From assembly GCF_000772085.1 (NCBI RefSeq), contig NZ_CP009755.1, forward strand, positions 2,790,001 to 2,854,000: a stretch of DNA of 64,000 bases, in the 5' to 3' direction. How positions within the stretch are numbered: position 1 is the first letter of the stretch; each line of letters begins with the position of its first letter. Made by a program: the position numbers and the translations under genes. Below, piece after piece: positions 62,685-64,000 of this stretch. This stretch comes from Curtobacterium sp. MR_MD2014 (lineage in GTDB: Bacteria > Actinomycetota > Actinomycetes > Actinomycetales > Microbacteriaceae). Under the pieces are notes generated by a model. It did no database searches, was not told where the DNA came from, and worked only from the letters and a program-made list of their open reading frames with translations.

Positions 62685-64000
62685 CCGAACAGCCCCCGAA
62701 GGACGACGTGACCGACGCCGAGATGACGGTCGGCGAACCGAAGGAGTGGGCCGCAGGCGTCCCCGGCGTCCTGCACTCGATGGCCCCGGCGATCGAGCAG
62801 CTGGGCGTGGCCCGCACCGCCAAGCTCATGCTGAACCTGAACCAGAAGGGCGGGTTCGACTGCATGAGCTGCGCCTGGCCGGACCCGGACAAGCGCAAGA
62901 CCGCCGAGTTCTGCGAGAACGGCGCCAAGGCGGTCGTGTGGGAGGCCACCCCGCTGCTCGTGCCGCGCACGTTCTGGTCCGAGCACTCGGTCCACGACCT
63001 CGCCGACAAGACCGAGTACTGGCTCGGACAGCAGGGCCGCATCACCGAACCCGTGTGGAAGCCCGCGGGGAAGGACCACTACGAGCCGGTCAGCTGGGAG
63101 CGGGCGTTCGGGATCATCGCGGACAAGCTGAACGGGCTCGACTCCCCCGACCAGGCGTCGTTCTACACCTCCGGGCGCACCTCGAACGAGGCGGCCTTCG
63201 TCTACCAGCTGTTCGTGCGCGCCTTCGGCACGAACAACCTGCCCGACTGCTCGAACATGTGCCACGAGTCGACGAGCCTCGCGATGGCGGAGGTCGTCGG
63301 CATCGGCAAGTCGACCATCGCCTACGACGACTTCGAGGAGACCGAGCTCATCATCGTGATGGGCCAGAACCCCGGCACGAACCACCCCCGGATGCTCACC
63401 GCGCTCGAGGACGCCAAGGAGAACGGCGCCGAGATCGTCGCCGTCAACCCGCTCCCCGAGTCGAGCCTGAGGCGCTACAAGAACCCGCAGAAGGTCCGGG
63501 GCATCGTCGGCCGCGGGACCGAGATCGCCGACCAGTTCGTGCAGATCCGGCTCGGCGGCGACATGGCCCTGCTGCAGGCGCTCGCGAAGCGCGTCGTGCA
63601 GGCCGAGCTCGCCGCCCCCGGCACGGTCGTCGACCACGCCTTCATCGCCGAGCACACCAGCGGGTACGAGGCGTTCGTCGAGCACGTCCTGCGGATCGAC
63701 GACGACGAGGTCCTCCGCGCCACCGGCCTGACCACCGAGGAGATCGACGAGCTCGCCGAGCGCTACATGCGCTCCGAGCGGACGATCATCACCTGGGCTA
63801 TGGGCATCACGCAGCACACCAAGGCCGTCGACACGATCAAGGAGATCATCAACCTCCTGCTCCTCCGCGGGAACATCGGCCGACCCGGCGCCGGCGCCTC
63901 GCCGATCCGCGGGCACAGCAACGTGCAGGGCGACCGGACGATGGGCATCTGGGAGCAGATGCCGGACAGCTTCCTCGACGCCCTGGCGGAGGAGTTCCAC
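62681..64000 (+). CDS. FdhF/YdeP-type molybdopterin oxidoreductase, 5' part
   Basis: 440 residues visible; frame open to the window end (full length about 750-780). GTG start in GTGA with fdhD. One Fe-S motif (CMSCAWPDPDKRKTAEFCEN near residues 61-80), then VVWEATPLLVPRTFWSEHSV. YTSGRTSNEAAFVYQLFVRA and CSNMCHESTS, the latter with the likely Mo-ligand Cys. IITWAMGITQHT and SPIRGHSNVQGDRTMG follow. YdeP/FdhF-type enzymes are soluble formate dehydrogenase relatives; the substrate here is not proven. The operon mobA-DUF6457-moeA-fdhD supplies its cofactor. Confidence 0.9.
   Translation, partial: MTEQPPKDDVTDAEMTVGEPKEWAAGVPGVLHSMAPAIEQLGVARTAKLMLNLNQKGGFDCMSCAWPDPDKRKTAEFCENGAKAVVWEATPLLVPRTFWSEHSVHDLADKTEYWLGQQGRITEPVWKPAGKDHYEPVSWERAFGIIADKLNGLDSPDQASFYTSGRTSNEAAFVYQLFVRAFGTNNLPDCSNMCHESTSLAMAEVVGIGKSTIAYDDFEETELIIVMGQNPGTNHPRMLTALEDAKENGAEIVAVNPLPESSLRRYKNPQKVRGIVGRGTEIADQFVQIRLGGDMALLQALAKRVVQAELAAPGTVVDHAFIAEHTSGYEAFVEHVLRIDDDEVLRATGLTTEEIDELAERYMRSERTIITWAMGITQHTKAVDTIKEIINLLLLRGNIGRPGAGASPIRGHSNVQGDRTMGIWEQMPDSFLDALAEEFH

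Overview
The window is very GC-rich DNA with almost gapless genes, frequent GTG starts and 1-4 base stop/start overlaps (ATGA, GTGA). Together with a complete mevalonate operon, a DUF7882-type small protein, a fused OleBC protein and a Gls24/DUF6286 envelope-stress locus, this points to an actinobacterium of the Microbacteriaceae, most like Curtobacterium. That placement is inference from gene content. No rRNA, tRNA, CRISPR array, integrase or transposase was seen, so the stretch reads as chromosome core plus accessory operons.

Layout. 1-4230: the 3' part of a glutamate-synthase-like large subunit, coupled to a CysJ-type diflavin reductase. 4297-4983: two small genes. 5088-10408: mevalonate operon mvk-mvaD-pmvK-mvaA-mvaS (minus strand). 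10466-12436: ohrR, ohr and a quinone-oxidoreductase-like gene. 12518-16451: DUF4396 membrane protein, sugar porter, a helical protein and a LysM lipoprotein. 16639-18348: pgi. 18582-19339: a secreted small protein plus a small membrane protein. 19405-22261: copA-copZ-csoR with a CsoR operator. 22504-23697: AraC regulator. 23862-27938: Asp23/Gls24 stress locus with CsbD and a Gls24-LEA-like fusion. 27966-32766: oleD-oleBC-oleA olefin locus. 32835-34543: divergent rimK-like ligase and rimB-like protease. 34893-37493: peroxiredoxin, TetR and MFS exporter. 37504-41546: two-component system and ABC exporter. 41547-42110: a repeat array. 42111-47614: YeiH-like transporter, lipoprotein, second ABC exporter and DUF4383 protein. 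47823-51889: ketosynthase III, metallo-hydrolase, epimerase and a divergent glycosyltransferase. 51946-55306: sugar uptake/oxidation operon. 55609-59544: ABM protein, intracellular GH10 xylanase and a PMT-like glycosyltransferase. 59573-64000: mobA, DUF6457, moeA, fdhD and an FdhF/YdeP-type molybdoenzyme running off the end.

How the genes work together. The mevalonate operon makes isopentenyl diphosphate from acetyl-CoA units for carotenoids and quinones. The ole locus condenses two fatty acyl chains head-to-head into long-chain alkenes; a second ketosynthase/epimerase set at 47.8-50.6 kb looks like an uncharacterised relative. The Gls24 locus, Ohr/OhrR, CsbD and copper export form an envelope and oxidative stress repertoire. 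GH10 and the sugar operon suggest plant polysaccharide use, and the last operon makes and sulfurates a molybdenum cofactor for its own oxidoreductase.

The most unusual non-coding feature is a family of long palindromes sharing the arm GGACGGGAGGC/GCCTCCCGTCC, found at about a dozen intergenic sites, mostly between convergent genes and without a T-tract. At 41.56-42.06 kb it is built into a roughly 165-bp unit repeated three times; a diverged copy of the composite lies at 34.61-34.77 kb.
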